Origin: Aquiluna sp. KACHI24
GTDB lineage: Bacteria > Actinomycetota > Actinomycetes > Actinomycetales > Microbacteriaceae
DNA: 64,000 nt
Assembly: GCF_025997915.1 (NCBI RefSeq)
Contig: NZ_AP026677.1
Span: forward strand, 372,001-436,000
Direction: 5' to 3'
Part shown: one piece after another, positions 38,793 to 48,796 of the stretch
Layout of the letters: the number at the start of each line of letters is the position of its first letter
How positions within the stretch are numbered: the stretch's first letter is position 1
Made by a program: the position numbers and the translations under genes
Notes under the pieces: model-generated
What the model saw: only the letters and a program-made list of their open reading frames with translations
The model's database searches: none
Told to the model about the DNA's origin: nothing

Positions 38793-39707
38793 ATGGCATT
38801 CGTAGCACTTGGCCAAGGAGGCGGGAAGTCTGCGGCTCCGGTGAAAAGCTCCAGCAAGGTAGCTTTCATTCTGCTTGCCCCGGGCATGATTTACCTGGGT
38901 CTATTTTTCCTAACGCCGCTGGTTTCGCTCGTAATCACCTCACTCAAGACTGCGAGCATGACCGGTGTCATCGGAATGTATGACTACGGCTTTGAACCCG
39001 GTAATTACGCCTACGCGATCTCACAGTATGGTCCGCAGATCATCAGGTCTTTTGGCTATGCGATCGTGGCAACGATTCTGGCGCTGATGATCAGCTACCC
39101 GATTGCCTACTTCATCGGAGTCAAGGCTAGGAACAAGCCGGTGCTGCAGGCGCTTCTTTTGACCTTGGTGATCGCACCGTTTTTCATCTCGTTTCTGCTT
39201 AGAACCTTCGCTTGGAAGCAGATCTTCTCGAATGAGTCTCCGATCACCCAGTTCCTGCAGCAGATTGGGCTACTGGGCTCTAGTGACTACATCATCGGCT
39301 CATCGTTTGCAGTGATCTTTGGATTGACCTACAACTTCATCCCTTTCATGACTTTGCCTATCTACACCTCACTGGAACGTCTGGACGTGAGACTTGTGGA
39401 GGCTGGATCTGATCTCTACGCATCACCGGCAAAGACCTTCTGGAAGATCACCTTCCCGCTTTCGATGCCCGGTGTGATTTCAGGAACCCTGCTGACTTTT
39501 ATCCCGATCTCTGGCGACTACGTGAACGCCTCCCGCGACTTCTTGGGTGGTTCAGATACCGCGATGATCGGAAACGTGGTTGAGGCTAACTTCTTTAGAA
39601 TCCAGGACTACCCAACCGCATCTGCTCTCAGCGTGATGCTGATGGCGGCGATTGTGATCTTGGTGTCTGCCTATGTGAAGCGCTCGGGTACGGAGGATCT
39701 ACTGTGA
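38793..39707 (+). CDS. potB: Polyamine ABC transporter permease (PotB-like)
   Basis: Membrane subunit with six predicted segments. The 304-residue protein has an N-terminal soluble tail of about 25 residues and the EAA-loop analogue VEAGSDLYASPAKTFWKITF. It starts three bases after the potA stop, and its stop overlaps the potC start by four bases (GTGA). Confidence 0.92.
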   Translation: MAFVALGQGGGKSAAPVKSSSKVAFILLAPGMIYLGLFFLTPLVSLVITSLKTASMTGVIGMYDYGFEPGNYAYAISQYGPQIIRSFGYAIVATILALMISYPIAYFIGVKARNKPVLQALLLTLVIAPFFISFLLRTFAWKQIFSNESPITQFLQQIGLLGSSDYIIGSSFAVIFGLTYNFIPFMTLPIYTSLERLDVRLVEAGSDLYASPAKTFWKITFPLSMPGVISGTLLTFIPISGDYVNASRDFLGGSDTAMIGNVVEANFFRIQDYPTASALSVMLMAAIVILVSAYVKRSGTEDLL

Positions 39708-40498
39708 AACTCTCGCTCGGTAAGTGGCTATTGCCAACCTATGTTGCGCTCGCTTTCATTTTCATGATGGTGCCGATCGCGTACACCTTCGTCTTCTCCT
39801 TCAACGAGGTGGAGAAATCGAATATTGCTTGGAAGAGCTTCACGTTTGATAACTGGCTCAATGTCTGCGATAAGGCAGAGGTTTGCTCGGCATTCGGTAA
39901 CTCAATTGCGATTGCGGTGATTTCTACCCTGGCATCAACCGCGCTGGGCACCGCCATCGCAATCGCCCTGGGTCGCTACAAGTTCAAGGGTCGCTCCATC
40001 ACCAACCTATTGCTGTTCCTGCCTATGGCAACCCCAGAGGTGGTTATGGGTGCTGGCCTTGCTGCGCAGTTCTTGAACGTGGGTGTTGGCAAGGGTTTCT
40101 GGACTATCGTCGTCGCTCACGTTATGTTCACCCTCAGCTTCGTTGTGGTGACTGTGAAGGCTCGTGTGGCCACCTTGGATCCAAGGCTTGAGGAGGCTGG
40201 TTCTGACCTCTATGGCAACCCCGCCTCCGTCTTCTGGAAGATCACCTTCCCGCTGCTATTGCCGGGAATCATGGCGGCGGCGATGCTGTCCTTCGCTCTG
40301 AGCTTTGATGACTTCATCATCACCCAGTTCAACTCGGGGCCAGAGACCACCTTCCCGAAGTTCATCTACACCGCTGCGGCTCGAGGCATTCCACCAGAGG
40401 CCAACGTGATTGGATCTGCGGTATTTATCGTGGCAATCGCGATCGTGCTAATTGTTCAGCTGCGATCCACGCTGAAGGCCAAAAAGCTCAGTAAGTAA
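39704..40498 (+). CDS. potC: Polyamine ABC transporter permease (PotC-like)
   Basis: Second membrane subunit, 264 residues, six predicted segments, with the EAA-loop analogue EEAGSDLYGNPASVFWKITF. GTG start overlaps the potB stop. The operon ends at a strong terminator 13 bases after the stop. Confidence 0.92.
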   Translation: MKLSLGKWLLPTYVALAFIFMMVPIAYTFVFSFNEVEKSNIAWKSFTFDNWLNVCDKAEVCSAFGNSIAIAVISTLASTALGTAIAIALGRYKFKGRSITNLLLFLPMATPEVVMGAGLAAQFLNVGVGKGFWTIVVAHVMFTLSFVVVTVKARVATLDPRLEEAGSDLYGNPASVFWKITFPLLLPGIMAAAMLSFALSFDDFIITQFNSGPETTFPKFIYTAAARGIPPEANVIGSAVFIVAIAIVLIVQLRSTLKAKKLSK

Positions 40499-40510
40499 TT
40501 CACAAAAACT

Positions 40511-40540
40511 AACCCCCCGACTGATCTCAATCGGGGGGTT
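40511..40540. terminator. Bidirectional intrinsic terminator after potC
   Basis: AACCCCCCGA (40511-40520) pairs fully with TCGGGGGGTT (40531-40540) and is followed by TAGTTTTCCTTT. On the minus strand the stem is followed by AGTTTTTG, so it can also end transcription of the convergent aminotransferase gene. Confidence 0.92.
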
Positions 40541-40554
40541 TAGTTTTCCTTTGA

Positions 40555-41913
40555 CTAGCTATATAGCGCTGCCACTGCCTCACGGAAGTGAGCATGGTGG
40601 TGAGCTACGTCCTCTTCATCTGTGTAAGGGGACATCAGAGCCATGTTGTGGAACGGAGTCATCAGGATTCCGCGGTTGATGGCGTGAAGCTGCAGGTATT
40701 GCTGCAGCTCAAAGTCATCGGCATCCGCAGCTTCGCGACCATTCTTTGGAGCGGTGGAGCGGAAGCTGTATTCACCTCGGCAACCGATACGTGAAACCTG
40801 CCACGGCAGTTGATACTCGTCGATCACTTCCTGAACGTTTTTGACCCAAAGTTCAGCCAAAGCCTCCATTTTTTCAAAAGCCTTAGGGGTCAACACTTGC
40901 TCCAGGGTGGCGCGCACGGCAGCCATCGACAGGGCGTTTCCGGCAAGAGTGCCACCAACTCCACCGATGTCGATGCTCTCCAGGTGCATCGATGATTCAA
41001 TGCGCAGAGCTAGCTCATTGGTGAGTCCGTAGGCACCGACTGGCACTCCACCACCGATGGTCTTACCAAGCACTACTGCGTCTGGGTTCAGACCATATTT
41101 GGCAGTCATTCCGCCAACTCCGGCCGAAAGGGTGTGAGTTTCATCCAAGATCCAGATCACGTCATACTTCAGGCATAGCTCCTCCATGCCCTTTAGGTAA
41201 TCAGGATCTGGCAGCACGATACCGATGTTGGTTAGCGCTGGCTCCATGAGCATGGCTGCTACCTCACCGGTTGCAAATGCTCTCTCGGCAGCCTCTAGAT
41301 CGTTGAATGGAATCACGACGGTGGTCTGCTTAAGGTCAATTGGCTTACCGACGTTGTCGCGTCTTGGGACCGTGTTTCCCTCATCGTCCATGACTGCAAA
41401 AGTCTCATCTACTGTGCCGTGATAGCAGTAGTCGTGGACTGCAATCTTTTGCCTGCCGGTGACATGGCGCGAGTAGCGCAGCATATGACGGTTTGCATCT
41501 GTTGCACTGAGGGTGAACTGCCACTTGGTCAGCCCGAATCGCTCACTTAGCATGGCACCGTTATAGGCAGCATCCTCGGTCGGGAGCATGAATGTTGATC
41601 CCCGAGCGATCTGTTTTTGCACAGCCTTGACGGTTGGGTCGGGAGCATGTCCTGACATAGCGCCGGTGTCACCGAGGCAGAAGTCGGTGTACATAAGTCC
41701 ATCGACATCTGTGAAGTGAGAGCCCTTGGCGTGCTCTACGTAAATTGGATAGGGTCCGGGCCACTTCGACATCCAAATCATTGGAACACCACTCAGAAGC
41801 GGCTCAGCGGCCGTTTCATAAAGCTCGCGTGAGCGAGGGTGGGTCGAAATGTAGCGGTTGAGTTCTTCTCTGAAGAGGTTGTCTAGGCGCTCTCTGTCGC
41901 CGTAGGCCTGCAC
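40555..41913 (-). CDS. Class III aminotransferase, glutamate-1-semialdehyde aminomutase-like
   Basis: PLP enzyme related to HemL and beta-amino-acid transaminases. The 452-residue protein has the PLP lysine in VLGKTIGGGVPVGAYG and the cofactor aspartate in WILDETHT. It differs from true HemL in having a long N-terminal segment and the motif FTLSATDANRHMLRYSRH. Given its place between the polyamine importer and gabT, a role in amino-group transfer from an amine or beta-amino acid is likely, but the substrate is unknown. It lies downstream of gabT on the minus strand, separated by a 73-base gap. Confidence 0.82.
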   Translation of the reverse strand: MQAYGDRERLDNLFREELNRYISTHPRSRELYETAAEPLLSGVPMIWMSKWPGPYPIYVEHAKGSHFTDVDGLMYTDFCLGDTGAMSGHAPDPTVKAVQKQIARGSTFMLPTEDAAYNGAMLSERFGLTKWQFTLSATDANRHMLRYSRHVTGRQKIAVHDYCYHGTVDETFAVMDDEGNTVPRRDNVGKPIDLKQTTVVIPFNDLEAAERAFATGEVAAMLMEPALTNIGIVLPDPDYLKGMEELCLKYDVIWILDETHTLSAGVGGMTAKYGLNPDAVVLGKTIGGGVPVGAYGLTNELALRIESSMHLESIDIGGVGGTLAGNALSMAAVRATLEQVLTPKAFEKMEALAELWVKNVQEVIDEYQLPWQVSRIGCRGEYSFRSTAPKNGREAADADDFELQQYLQLHAINRGILMTPFHNMALMSPYTDEEDVAHHHAHFREAVAALYS

Positions 41914-41943
41914 GATGAATCACCTTCGATTCTAGGTTTTGTA

Positions 41944-41970
41944 ACTAGTGAGCAGATTTTGCTCACTAGT
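41944..41970. repeat. 11-base-pair inverted repeat between gabT and the next aminotransferase
   Basis: ACTAGTGAGCA (41944-41954) and TGCTCACTAGT (41960-41970) pair perfectly around GATTT. It may be a terminator or partial terminator after gabT, though no T-run follows on the minus strand, or an operator for the downstream aminotransferase. Confidence 0.75.
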
Positions 41971-41986
41971 CACAATAAGTGAAGAC

Positions 41987-43312
41987 CTAGAGCTTTGCCA
42001 AACCGGCAGCCAACACCTCAAGAGCATCTTCCAACAGCTCGTTGGTGATAGCCAGTGGAGGGAGGAAGCGGATCACGTTGTTGTAGGTTCCAGCGTTGAG
42101 AATCAATACACCGTTTGAGTGGCAGTGCTTCACAAGCTCTTCAACCGCCTTGGAGTTTGGAGTCTTGGTGCCTGCCTCGACAAACTCAATCGCGATCATG
42201 GCGCCCTTGCCTCGGACATCACCGATGATTGGGTACTGAGCCTGGAGTGCAGTCAGCTTGCTGGTCAGGAGCTCACCGATTTCAAGAGCTCGCTCAAGCC
42301 AGCCGCCCTCTTCAATCTGCTCCAAAACTGCAACACCTGCGGCTACAGCGGTTGGAGAGCCACCGAAAGTGCCACCAAGGCCACCAGCGTGCGCGGCATC
42401 CATGATCTCTGCACGGCCTACAACACCTGAGAGCGGCATGCCACCAGCAATGCCCTTGGCAACTGTGATGAGATCTGGCTCAAAGCCCTCCTCCCACTCG
42501 CTGGCAAACCACTTTCCGGTTCTTGCGATACCGGACTGAACCTCGTCAGCAACCATCACGATGCCGTTTGCACGGCACCAGGCCGAGAGGGTTCTCAGGA
42601 AACCAGGGGCTGGGACGATGAATCCACCCTCACCCTGAATCGGTTCAATAAAGACCGCGGCCAGCTGGCCAGCTCCAACGCGCTTCTCGAGATAAGTGAT
42701 GGCGCGGGTCGCTGCCTCTTCACCGGTGAGACCCTCGGAGTCACGGAATGGGTAGCTCATTGGGGTGTGGTGCACGCTACCTGCAAGCGGACCAAAGCCC
42801 GTGCCATATGGGTGGGCCTTGAAGTTCATCGACATGGTCAGGTTGGTGCGACCGTGATAGGCGTGGTCAAAGACTGCGATCTCCGTGCGGCCGGTTGCCT
42901 TGCGGGCAATCTTGACGGCGTTCTCTACTGCCTCAGCGCCGGAGTTGAAAAATGCCGCCTTTTTGGCAAAGTTGCCTGGAGCGTGCTTGGTGATCAGCTC
43001 TGCAACTCGCACATAAGGCTCGTACGGAGCAACCGTGAAAAGAGTGTGGGTGAGCTTCGCCACCTGCTCCTGAACGGCCGCTACCACTTTTTCGTTGGTG
43101 TGACCAATGGTCACAACACCAATTCCAGACCCCATGTCGATGAACTGATTGCCATCGACATCTTTCAAGATCGCACCATGAGCGCGATCGATAAATACAG
43201 GCAGGGTGGTGCCAACACCAGCAGACACAACCTGCTTGCGGCGCTCTTGCATTTGGACGGAAATTGGACCTGGGATAGAAGTTGCCAGGATTCGCTTTTG
43301 CTCTAGGCTCAT
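41987..43312 (-). CDS. gabT: 4-aminobutyrate--2-oxoglutarate aminotransferase
   Basis: Converts GABA and 2-oxoglutarate to succinate semialdehyde and glutamate. The 441-residue protein has the family features NSGAEAVENAVKIARK, the cofactor aspartate in VADEVQSGIARTG and the PLP lysine in TVAKGIAGGMPLSG near residue 287. It probably takes over the GABA made by the dehydrogenase at 34864. No succinate-semialdehyde dehydrogenase (gabD) is in the window. It is divergent from dxr. Confidence 0.92.
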   Translation of the reverse strand: MSLEQKRILATSIPGPISVQMQERRKQVVSAGVGTTLPVFIDRAHGAILKDVDGNQFIDMGSGIGVVTIGHTNEKVVAAVQEQVAKLTHTLFTVAPYEPYVRVAELITKHAPGNFAKKAAFFNSGAEAVENAVKIARKATGRTEIAVFDHAYHGRTNLTMSMNFKAHPYGTGFGPLAGSVHHTPMSYPFRDSEGLTGEEAATRAITYLEKRVGAGQLAAVFIEPIQGEGGFIVPAPGFLRTLSAWCRANGIVMVADEVQSGIARTGKWFASEWEEGFEPDLITVAKGIAGGMPLSGVVGRAEIMDAAHAGGLGGTFGGSPTAVAAGVAVLEQIEEGGWLERALEIGELLTSKLTALQAQYPIIGDVRGKGAMIAIEFVEAGTKTPNSKAVEELVKHCHSNGVLILNAGTYNNVIRFLPPLAITNELLEDALEVLAAGLAKL

Positions 43313-43375
43313 GCCCCAAGTTTAAGCCCACTAACCTTGCTCCTAGCTCACAAATAGCTGGGGAGTTTTTGGAAG

Positions 43376-44467
43376 ATGAGAAAAGTCTTAGTGCTCGGTT
43401 CCACTGGGTCTATTGGCACCCAGGCTCTCGAGGTCATTGCCGCCAACCCAGAGCGCTTTCAGCTCGTTGGTCTATCCGCTAATTCGAATAAAGAATTGCT
43501 CGCTGAGCAGCAGCGATTTTTTGGCCTTACTGATGCCCAGGTTGGCCTTGGCCCCAAGGATGCTGCACAGCTCGCGCTGAATACCGATGCAGCTGTTGTT
43601 GTCAATGGCATCACGGGATCCGCAGGTCTTGAGGCAACCCTGAACACCCTACGATCTGGAAAGACGTTGGCGTTAGCAAACAAAGAGTCGTTGATTGTCG
43701 GTGGCCCGCTCGTGAAGTCGCTGGCTCGACCAGGACAAATCGTGCCGGTTGACTCTGAGCACTCTGCGATTGCGCAGTGTTTGCGATCCGGCGCAAGCTC
43801 TGAGGTCAGAAAACTTATCCTGACCGCATCTGGTGGACCATTTCGCGGTCGTAGCCGACAGCAGCTCGAAAACGTGACTCCAGCCGATGCGCTGAAACAC
43901 CCAACTTGGAACATGGGTCGAGTTGTTACAACAAACTCTGCGACTTTGGTGAACAAGGGCCTTGAGCTGATTGAGGCGCACCTACTTTTTGACATCCCAC
44001 TCGACCGCATCGATGTCACCGTTCACCCGCAGTCTGTGGTGCACTCCATGGTTGAGTTCATTGACGGCTCGGTAATTGCGCAGTGCTCACCACCGGATAT
44101 GAAATTGCCGATCGCCCTGGGAATGAGTTGGCCAGAGCGAGTGGCCAATGTCGCCACTCCGGTCGATTGGACCAAATCCCACAGCTGGCAGTTTGAGCCA
44201 TTGGACGAAGAGGTTTTTGGGGCAGTTCGGCTGGCTCGAGAGGTAGGTCTTGCAGGTTTTACCTACCCTGCAGTTTTCAATGCAGCGAATGAGCAGGCAG
44301 TGGATGCCTTCCATGATGGCAAGCTCAGCTTCCTGGGGATTGTCGAGTTGGTTCGCAGGGTCGTGGAGCTTCACAGCGCAGAGGCCGAACTCTCGCTCGA
44401 ATCTGTTCTGGCGGCCGAGACTTGGGCTCGTGAGACTGCGGATTCGCTGATAGCGAGCGGCAGCTAG
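43376..44467 (+). CDS. dxr: 1-deoxy-D-xylulose 5-phosphate reductoisomerase
   Basis: Second enzyme of the non-mevalonate isoprenoid pathway, NADPH-dependent. The 363-residue protein has the Rossmann motif LGSTGSIGTQALEV (about residues 7-20), NKESLIVGG and the metal/substrate region PVDSEHSAIAQCL. It begins the dxr-rseP-ispG group, common in actinobacteria; ispG in the same group acts later in the pathway. Confidence 0.95.
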   Translation: MRKVLVLGSTGSIGTQALEVIAANPERFQLVGLSANSNKELLAEQQRFFGLTDAQVGLGPKDAAQLALNTDAAVVVNGITGSAGLEATLNTLRSGKTLALANKESLIVGGPLVKSLARPGQIVPVDSEHSAIAQCLRSGASSEVRKLILTASGGPFRGRSRQQLENVTPADALKHPTWNMGRVVTTNSATLVNKGLELIEAHLLFDIPLDRIDVTVHPQSVVHSMVEFIDGSVIAQCSPPDMKLPIALGMSWPERVANVATPVDWTKSHSWQFEPLDEEVFGAVRLAREVGLAGFTYPAVFNAANEQAVDAFHDGKLSFLGIVELVRRVVELHSAEAELSLESVLAAETWARETADSLIASGS

Positions 44468-44480
44468 GTCAAGTTGCAGG

Positions 44481-44486
44481 TAGCCT
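44481..44486 (+). promoter_or_regulatory. Putative -10 element of leaderless rseP
   Basis: TAGCCT fits TANNNT and ends six bases before the GTG start of rseP, with no ribosome-binding site in the gap. Confidence 0.45.
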
Positions 44487-44492
44487 AATCGC

Positions 44493-45776
44493 GTGGAGAC
44501 AGCCCTTTACATTCTCGGAATAGTGGCCGTGATGATTGGCATCGCGCTCTCGATTGGGCTGCATGAAATCGGTCACCTTTGGCCGGCAAAAGTTTTTGGT
44601 GTTCGAGTCACCCAGTACATGATCGGTTTTGGCCCGACCGTATATTCAAAGACCAAGGGCGAGACCGAATACGGCGTAAAGGCAATTCCCCTGGGTGGCT
44701 ACATCCAAATGATCGGCATGTACCCGCCAGAGCACAAGCCCTACCGCGGACTATTCAAGAACTGGATCACAGACGCTAGAAATGAGATTCGCAAGGATCT
44801 GCTTCCTTCCGATGAGGGTAGACAGTTTCACCAGCTGAAGCCTTGGAAAAAGATCACCATCATGCTCGGTGGGCCAATGATGAATCTGGTTCTGGGTGTT
44901 GTTTTGATGGTCACGGCCCTCAGCGGTATCGGTCCAATGCAGCCGTCTTTGACAGTGAATGAGGTCTTCGACTGCGTCGAGGGGGATAGTTGTTCCGAGG
45001 CTGGCACATCGCCCGCAAAGCTAGCGGGTATGCAGCCTGGAGATGTGGTCACCGAGGTGAATGGCCATCAAGTTTCGGATTGGGATCAGGCAATTGCGCA
45101 GCTGAATCAAAGGCCTGCGGCCCCATCGCAAATCACTGTGCTGCGCGAGGGTCAGCCGAGAGAGTTAGAACTCACTCCGGTCTTTACCGAGCGCCAGGCA
45201 TTTGATGACCAGGGGCAGCCGCTCAAGGATGACGCAGGGCTTCCAGTCACCGAACTCAGACCGATCATCGGTATTCAGCTCAAATCGGAAAACACCCCTC
45301 TTGAGCTGGGAGAGTCCTTTGCCTACTCGGGGCAGGTAATAGCTGGAACGGCAGGCTTTATTTTGGATCTGCCAAACCAGATCTATCAGGTCACCGCCGC
45401 AACCCTGGGTTTCATTGAGCGTGATCAGACCGGTGTGGTTTCAATCGTTGGTGTGGGCCAGCTGGCGGGAGAGTTGAGCGCATCGGATGGCTTGGGCTTG
45501 GAATCCAAGATTGCATCGCTTCTGCTGTTGTTGGGCTCTCTGAACATCGCGCTGTTTGCCTTCAACTTGATCCCCCTTCTGCCACTCGATGGCGGTCACG
45601 TGCTATCTGCCATCTATGAGTCTTTGAAGCGAATGGTGAGCCGGTTATCTGGTCGCGGTCAGCCCAGTGTTGACACCGCTAGAGCGCTACCGCTTGCTTA
45701 TGCGGTTTGGGCAGTGTTGATTGCGGTGGGGGCATTAGTAATAATCGCCGACCTCACCAACCCGATTTCGATTTGA
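44493..45776 (+). CDS. rseP: Site-2 intramembrane zinc protease (RseP/Rip1 type)
   Basis: Membrane metalloprotease that cuts transmembrane anti-sigma or other factors. The 427-residue protein has the zinc site HEIGH (His24, Glu25, His28) in the first membrane helix, a PDZ domain (about residues 150-250) and the third zinc-ligand motif LLPLDGGH near residue 364. It could act on the ECF sigma partner at 28818-30116, but this is only a suggestion. The gene has a longer PDZ insert than E. coli RseP's second domain and a single PDZ copy. Confidence 0.92.
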   Translation: METALYILGIVAVMIGIALSIGLHEIGHLWPAKVFGVRVTQYMIGFGPTVYSKTKGETEYGVKAIPLGGYIQMIGMYPPEHKPYRGLFKNWITDARNEIRKDLLPSDEGRQFHQLKPWKKITIMLGGPMMNLVLGVVLMVTALSGIGPMQPSLTVNEVFDCVEGDSCSEAGTSPAKLAGMQPGDVVTEVNGHQVSDWDQAIAQLNQRPAAPSQITVLREGQPRELELTPVFTERQAFDDQGQPLKDDAGLPVTELRPIIGIQLKSENTPLELGESFAYSGQVIAGTAGFILDLPNQIYQVTAATLGFIERDQTGVVSIVGVGQLAGELSASDGLGLESKIASLLLLLGSLNIALFAFNLIPLLPLDGGHVLSAIYESLKRMVSRLSGRGQPSVDTARALPLAYAVWAVLIAVGALVIIADLTNPISI

Positions 45777-45833
45777 TTAGGAAGTAAGTTTTGGTCTTAG
45801 CTGTTATTAGCTGATGGCCATGGAAGGAAACAA

Positions 45834-46988
45834 GTGCCTGCTGTAAACCTAGGATTACCAAAGTCCCCGCCACCAGTTCTAGCCCCGCGAAGAAAGTCTC
45901 GCCAAATCATGGTGGGAAAGGTTGCCGTGGGTGGCGATGCCCCAATCAGCGTGCAGTCAATGTGCACCACCCCAACCACTGACATCAACGCCACCCTGCA
46001 GCAGATTGCAGAGCTCACCGCTTCCGGTTGCGACATCGTGCGCGTTGCCGTGCCATCCCAGGACGATGCCGATGTGCTTCGCATCATCGCGAAGCGATCT
46101 CAGATTCCGGTGATCGCCGATATTCACTTCCAGCCAAAGTATGTCTTCCAGGCCATTGATGCCGGCTGTGGTGCAGTTCGAGTAAACCCGGGCAACATCC
46201 GAAAGTTCGATGACCAGGTTGGTGCCATTGCAAAGGCTGCCAAAGAAGCTGGAGTCTCCATCCGAATCGGTGTCAATGCTGGTTCTTTGGACCCACGTCT
46301 GCTCGAGAAGTACGGTAAGCCAACCGCGGAAGCATTAGTCGAGTCGGCAGTTTGGGAAGCATCACTTTTTGAAGAGCACGACTTCCACGATTTCAAGATC
46401 TCCGTCAAGCACAACGACCCGGTGGTTATGGTTCGTGCCTACGAGCTATTGGCAGAGCGTGGCGACTGGCCGCTGCATCTTGGGGTCACCGAGGCAGGAC
46501 CAGCTTTTCAGGGCACAATTAAGTCCTCTGTTGCTTTTGGAGCGCTGCTGTCAAAGGGCATCGGCGACACCATTCGCGTCTCGCTATCGGCTCCACCGGT
46601 GGAGGAGATCAAGGTTGGTTCGCAGATTCTCGAGTCGCTGAACCTTCGACCAAGAAAGCTTGAGATCGTCAGCTGCCCAAGCTGTGGCCGCGCACAGGTA
46701 GACGTTTACACGCTTGCTAATCAGGTGACTGAAGGCTTGCAGCACTTGACCGTGCCAATTCGAGTTGCGGTTATGGGCTGTGTGGTGAATGGTCCGGGTG
46801 AGGCACGCGAGGCAGACCTTGGTGTTGCATCGGGCAACGGCAAGGGTCAGATTTTCGTCAAGGGCGAGATCATCAAGACCGTGCCTGAAACCGAGATTGT
46901 CGCCACCTTGATCGAAGAGGCAAACCGGATTGCTGCCGAAATGGATCCTGCAATCGTTGGAACAGCGCAGGTCAGCGTAGGCGAATAG
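45834..46988 (+). CDS. ispG: 4-hydroxy-3-methylbut-2-enyl diphosphate synthase
   Basis: Iron-sulfur enzyme making HMBPP in the non-mevalonate pathway. The 384-residue protein has the barrel motif [16 protein letters not shown] and the 4Fe-4S cysteines in SCPSCGR and [12 protein letters not shown], in the C-terminal part. GTG start with GGAAGGAAA before it. A 57-base gap separates it from rseP. Confidence 0.95.
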   Translation: MPAVNLGLPKSPPPVLAPRRKSRQIMVGKVAVGGDAPISVQSMCTTPTTDINATLQQIAELTASGCDIVRVAVPSQDDADVLRIIAKRSQIPVIADIHFQPKYVFQAIDAGCGAVRVNPGNIRKFDDQVGAIAKAAKEAGVSIRIGVNAGSLDPRLLEKYGKPTAEALVESAVWEASLFEEHDFHDFKISVKHNDPVVMVRAYELLAERGDWPLHLGVTEAGPAFQGTIKSSVAFGALLSKGIGDTIRVSLSAPPVEEIKVGSQILESLNLRPRKLEIVSCPSCGRAQVDVYTLANQVTEGLQHLTVPIRVAVMGCVVNGPGEAREADLGVASGNGKGQIFVKGEIIKTVPETEIVATLIEEANRIAAEMDPAIVGTAQVSVGE

Positions 46989-46991
46989 CTC

Positions 46992-46997
46992 TAACAT
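46992..46997 (+). promoter_or_regulatory. Putative -10 element of leaderless proS
   Basis: TAACAT fits TANNNT and ends seven bases before the ATG at 47005; no Shine-Dalgarno sequence is present between ispG and proS. Confidence 0.4.
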
Positions 46998-47004
46998 TGT
47001 GCTC

Positions 47005-48774
47005 ATGCCAATTCGCCTGAGCTCTCTGTTTTTGCGCACGCTTCGCGAGGATCCGTCCGATGCTGAAGTTGAAAGCCACCGTCTTCTAGTTCGCGCCGGA
47101 TACATTCGTCGCGCAGCCCCGGGCATCTTCACCTGGTTGCCACTGGGACTTCGCGTGAAGGCAAACATCGAGCGGATTGTGCGTGAGGAGATGGAGCGCG
47201 CTGGAGCTCAGGAAGTTTTCTTCCCAGCTCTTTTGCCAAAAGAACCCTACGAGGCCACCGGTCGCTGGGAAGAATACGGCGACAACATCTTCCGCCTGCA
47301 GGATCGTAAAAAAGCCGATTACCTGCTAGCCCCAACTCACGAGGAAGTCTTCACGCTTTTGGTGAAGGACATGTATTCGTCCTACAAAGATTTGCCGCTG
47401 GCGATTTATCAAATTCAGAATAAGTACCGCGATGAAGCGCGTCCAAGGGCGGGCCTACTACGCGGTCGTGAGTTTGTGATGAAGGACGCCTACAGCTTCG
47501 ATGTCACCGATGAAGGTCTAGCGAAGAGCTACCAGGCGCAACGAGACGCCTATGAGCGCATCTTCCAGAGATTGGGAGTTGAATACGTCGTCGTCAAGGC
47601 AGACGCCGGCGCGATGGGTGGCTCTAAGTCAGAGGAGTTCCTGAGCCCTTCACCGATTGGAGAGGATACCTTTGTTCGCTCCGCTGGTGGGTTTGCCGCG
47701 AACGTCGAGGCAGTCAGCTTTGCTCCTGCACCTGAGGTTGATGCATCCAACAACCCTGCACCACAGATTTTTGATTCACCCAACACCCCAACCATTGCGA
47801 CGTTGGTGGATTTTGCAAATCAAAATCATCCGGGTGCTCGCCCGTTCACTGCAGCTGACACCCTCAAGAATGTCGTTCTTGCTCTGATCTCGCCTGATGG
47901 CAAGCGCGAGCTGGTAGTCGTAGGTCTTCCCGGAGACCGCGAAGTCGACCAAAAGCGCGCCGAGGCTTGTTTCGGCCCAAATGAAGTTGAAGCTGCAAAC
48001 GAGAGCGACTTCGCAAAGTACCCGCAACTTGTGAAGGGCTACATCGGTCCGGTGCAAGATGGCAAGCAGTTCCTGGGCAAAGAGGGCATCTCTGGTATTC
48101 GCTATCTACTCGACCCAAGAGTGGCCAAGGGTTCGATGTGGATTACCGGTGCGAACTTAGACCAAAAGCATATTTTCAACCTCACCTACGGCCGTGACTT
48201 CGAAGCGGACGGCATCGCCGATATCGCTGAGATTCGGGCTGGCGATCCCGCTCCCGACGGCTCAGGCGAACTCGAGTTGGCTCGAGGTATCGAGATTGGT
48301 CACGTTTTCCAGCTCGGTAGAAAGTATGCCGAGGCACTGGATCTCAAGGTTCTGGATGAGAACGGCAAGTTGGTGACGGTGACCATGGGTTCATACGGCA
48401 TCGGCGTCACACGCTTGGTTGCAGTTTTGGCTGAGGCCAACCGAGATGATTCTGGTCTTATCTGGCCGGAGGCTGTATCTCCGGCCGATGTTCACATCAT
48501 CGCTGCGGGCAAGGATGAGGAGCCCTTCCAAGCTGCCGAGATGCTAACCCAGCAGGCCGAATCCAAGGGTCTGAGCGTGCTGCTCGATGATCGTCAGAAG
48601 GTTAGCCCTGGAGTGAAATTCGCCGATGCTGAGTTGATTGGCGTGCCCTGGGTGATCATTTGTGGCCGAGGTGTTGCAGAGGGTCAGGTTGAGCTTTGGA
48701 ATCGCCGAAGCGGTGAGCGCGTTCAGGTAGGGCTAGAATCTGCCATTGAAGAGCTCACAGCTCGACGCTCATAA
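47005..48774 (+). CDS. proS: Prolyl-tRNA synthetase
   Basis: Class II synthetase charging tRNA-Pro. The 589-residue protein is the bacterial long form with an editing (INS) domain at about residues 225-400. Class II motifs are intact, including the [19 protein letters not shown] start, [20 protein letters not shown] (motif 2) and the GIGVTRLVA region (motif 3). ATG at 47005 is chosen over an in-frame GTG at 46999 because it suits the TAACAT element and family starts. Confidence 0.95.
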   Translation: MPIRLSSLFLRTLREDPSDAEVESHRLLVRAGYIRRAAPGIFTWLPLGLRVKANIERIVREEMERAGAQEVFFPALLPKEPYEATGRWEEYGDNIFRLQDRKKADYLLAPTHEEVFTLLVKDMYSSYKDLPLAIYQIQNKYRDEARPRAGLLRGREFVMKDAYSFDVTDEGLAKSYQAQRDAYERIFQRLGVEYVVVKADAGAMGGSKSEEFLSPSPIGEDTFVRSAGGFAANVEAVSFAPAPEVDASNNPAPQIFDSPNTPTIATLVDFANQNHPGARPFTAADTLKNVVLALISPDGKRELVVVGLPGDREVDQKRAEACFGPNEVEAANESDFAKYPQLVKGYIGPVQDGKQFLGKEGISGIRYLLDPRVAKGSMWITGANLDQKHIFNLTYGRDFEADGIADIAEIRAGDPAPDGSGELELARGIEIGHVFQLGRKYAEALDLKVLDENGKLVTVTMGSYGIGVTRLVAVLAEANRDDSGLIWPEAVSPADVHIIAAGKDEEPFQAAEMLTQQAESKGLSVLLDDRQKVSPGVKFADAELIGVPWVIICGRGVAEGQVELWNRRSGERVQVGLESAIEELTARRS

Positions 48775-48796
48775 AAGAAAAAGGCAGGCCGACCAG

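Noticed and set aside
40555-41913. Assignment of this gene as hemL
   Set aside because: The N-terminus and several motifs differ from true glutamate-1-semialdehyde aminomutase and the context is polyamine/GABA metabolism, not haem synthesis.
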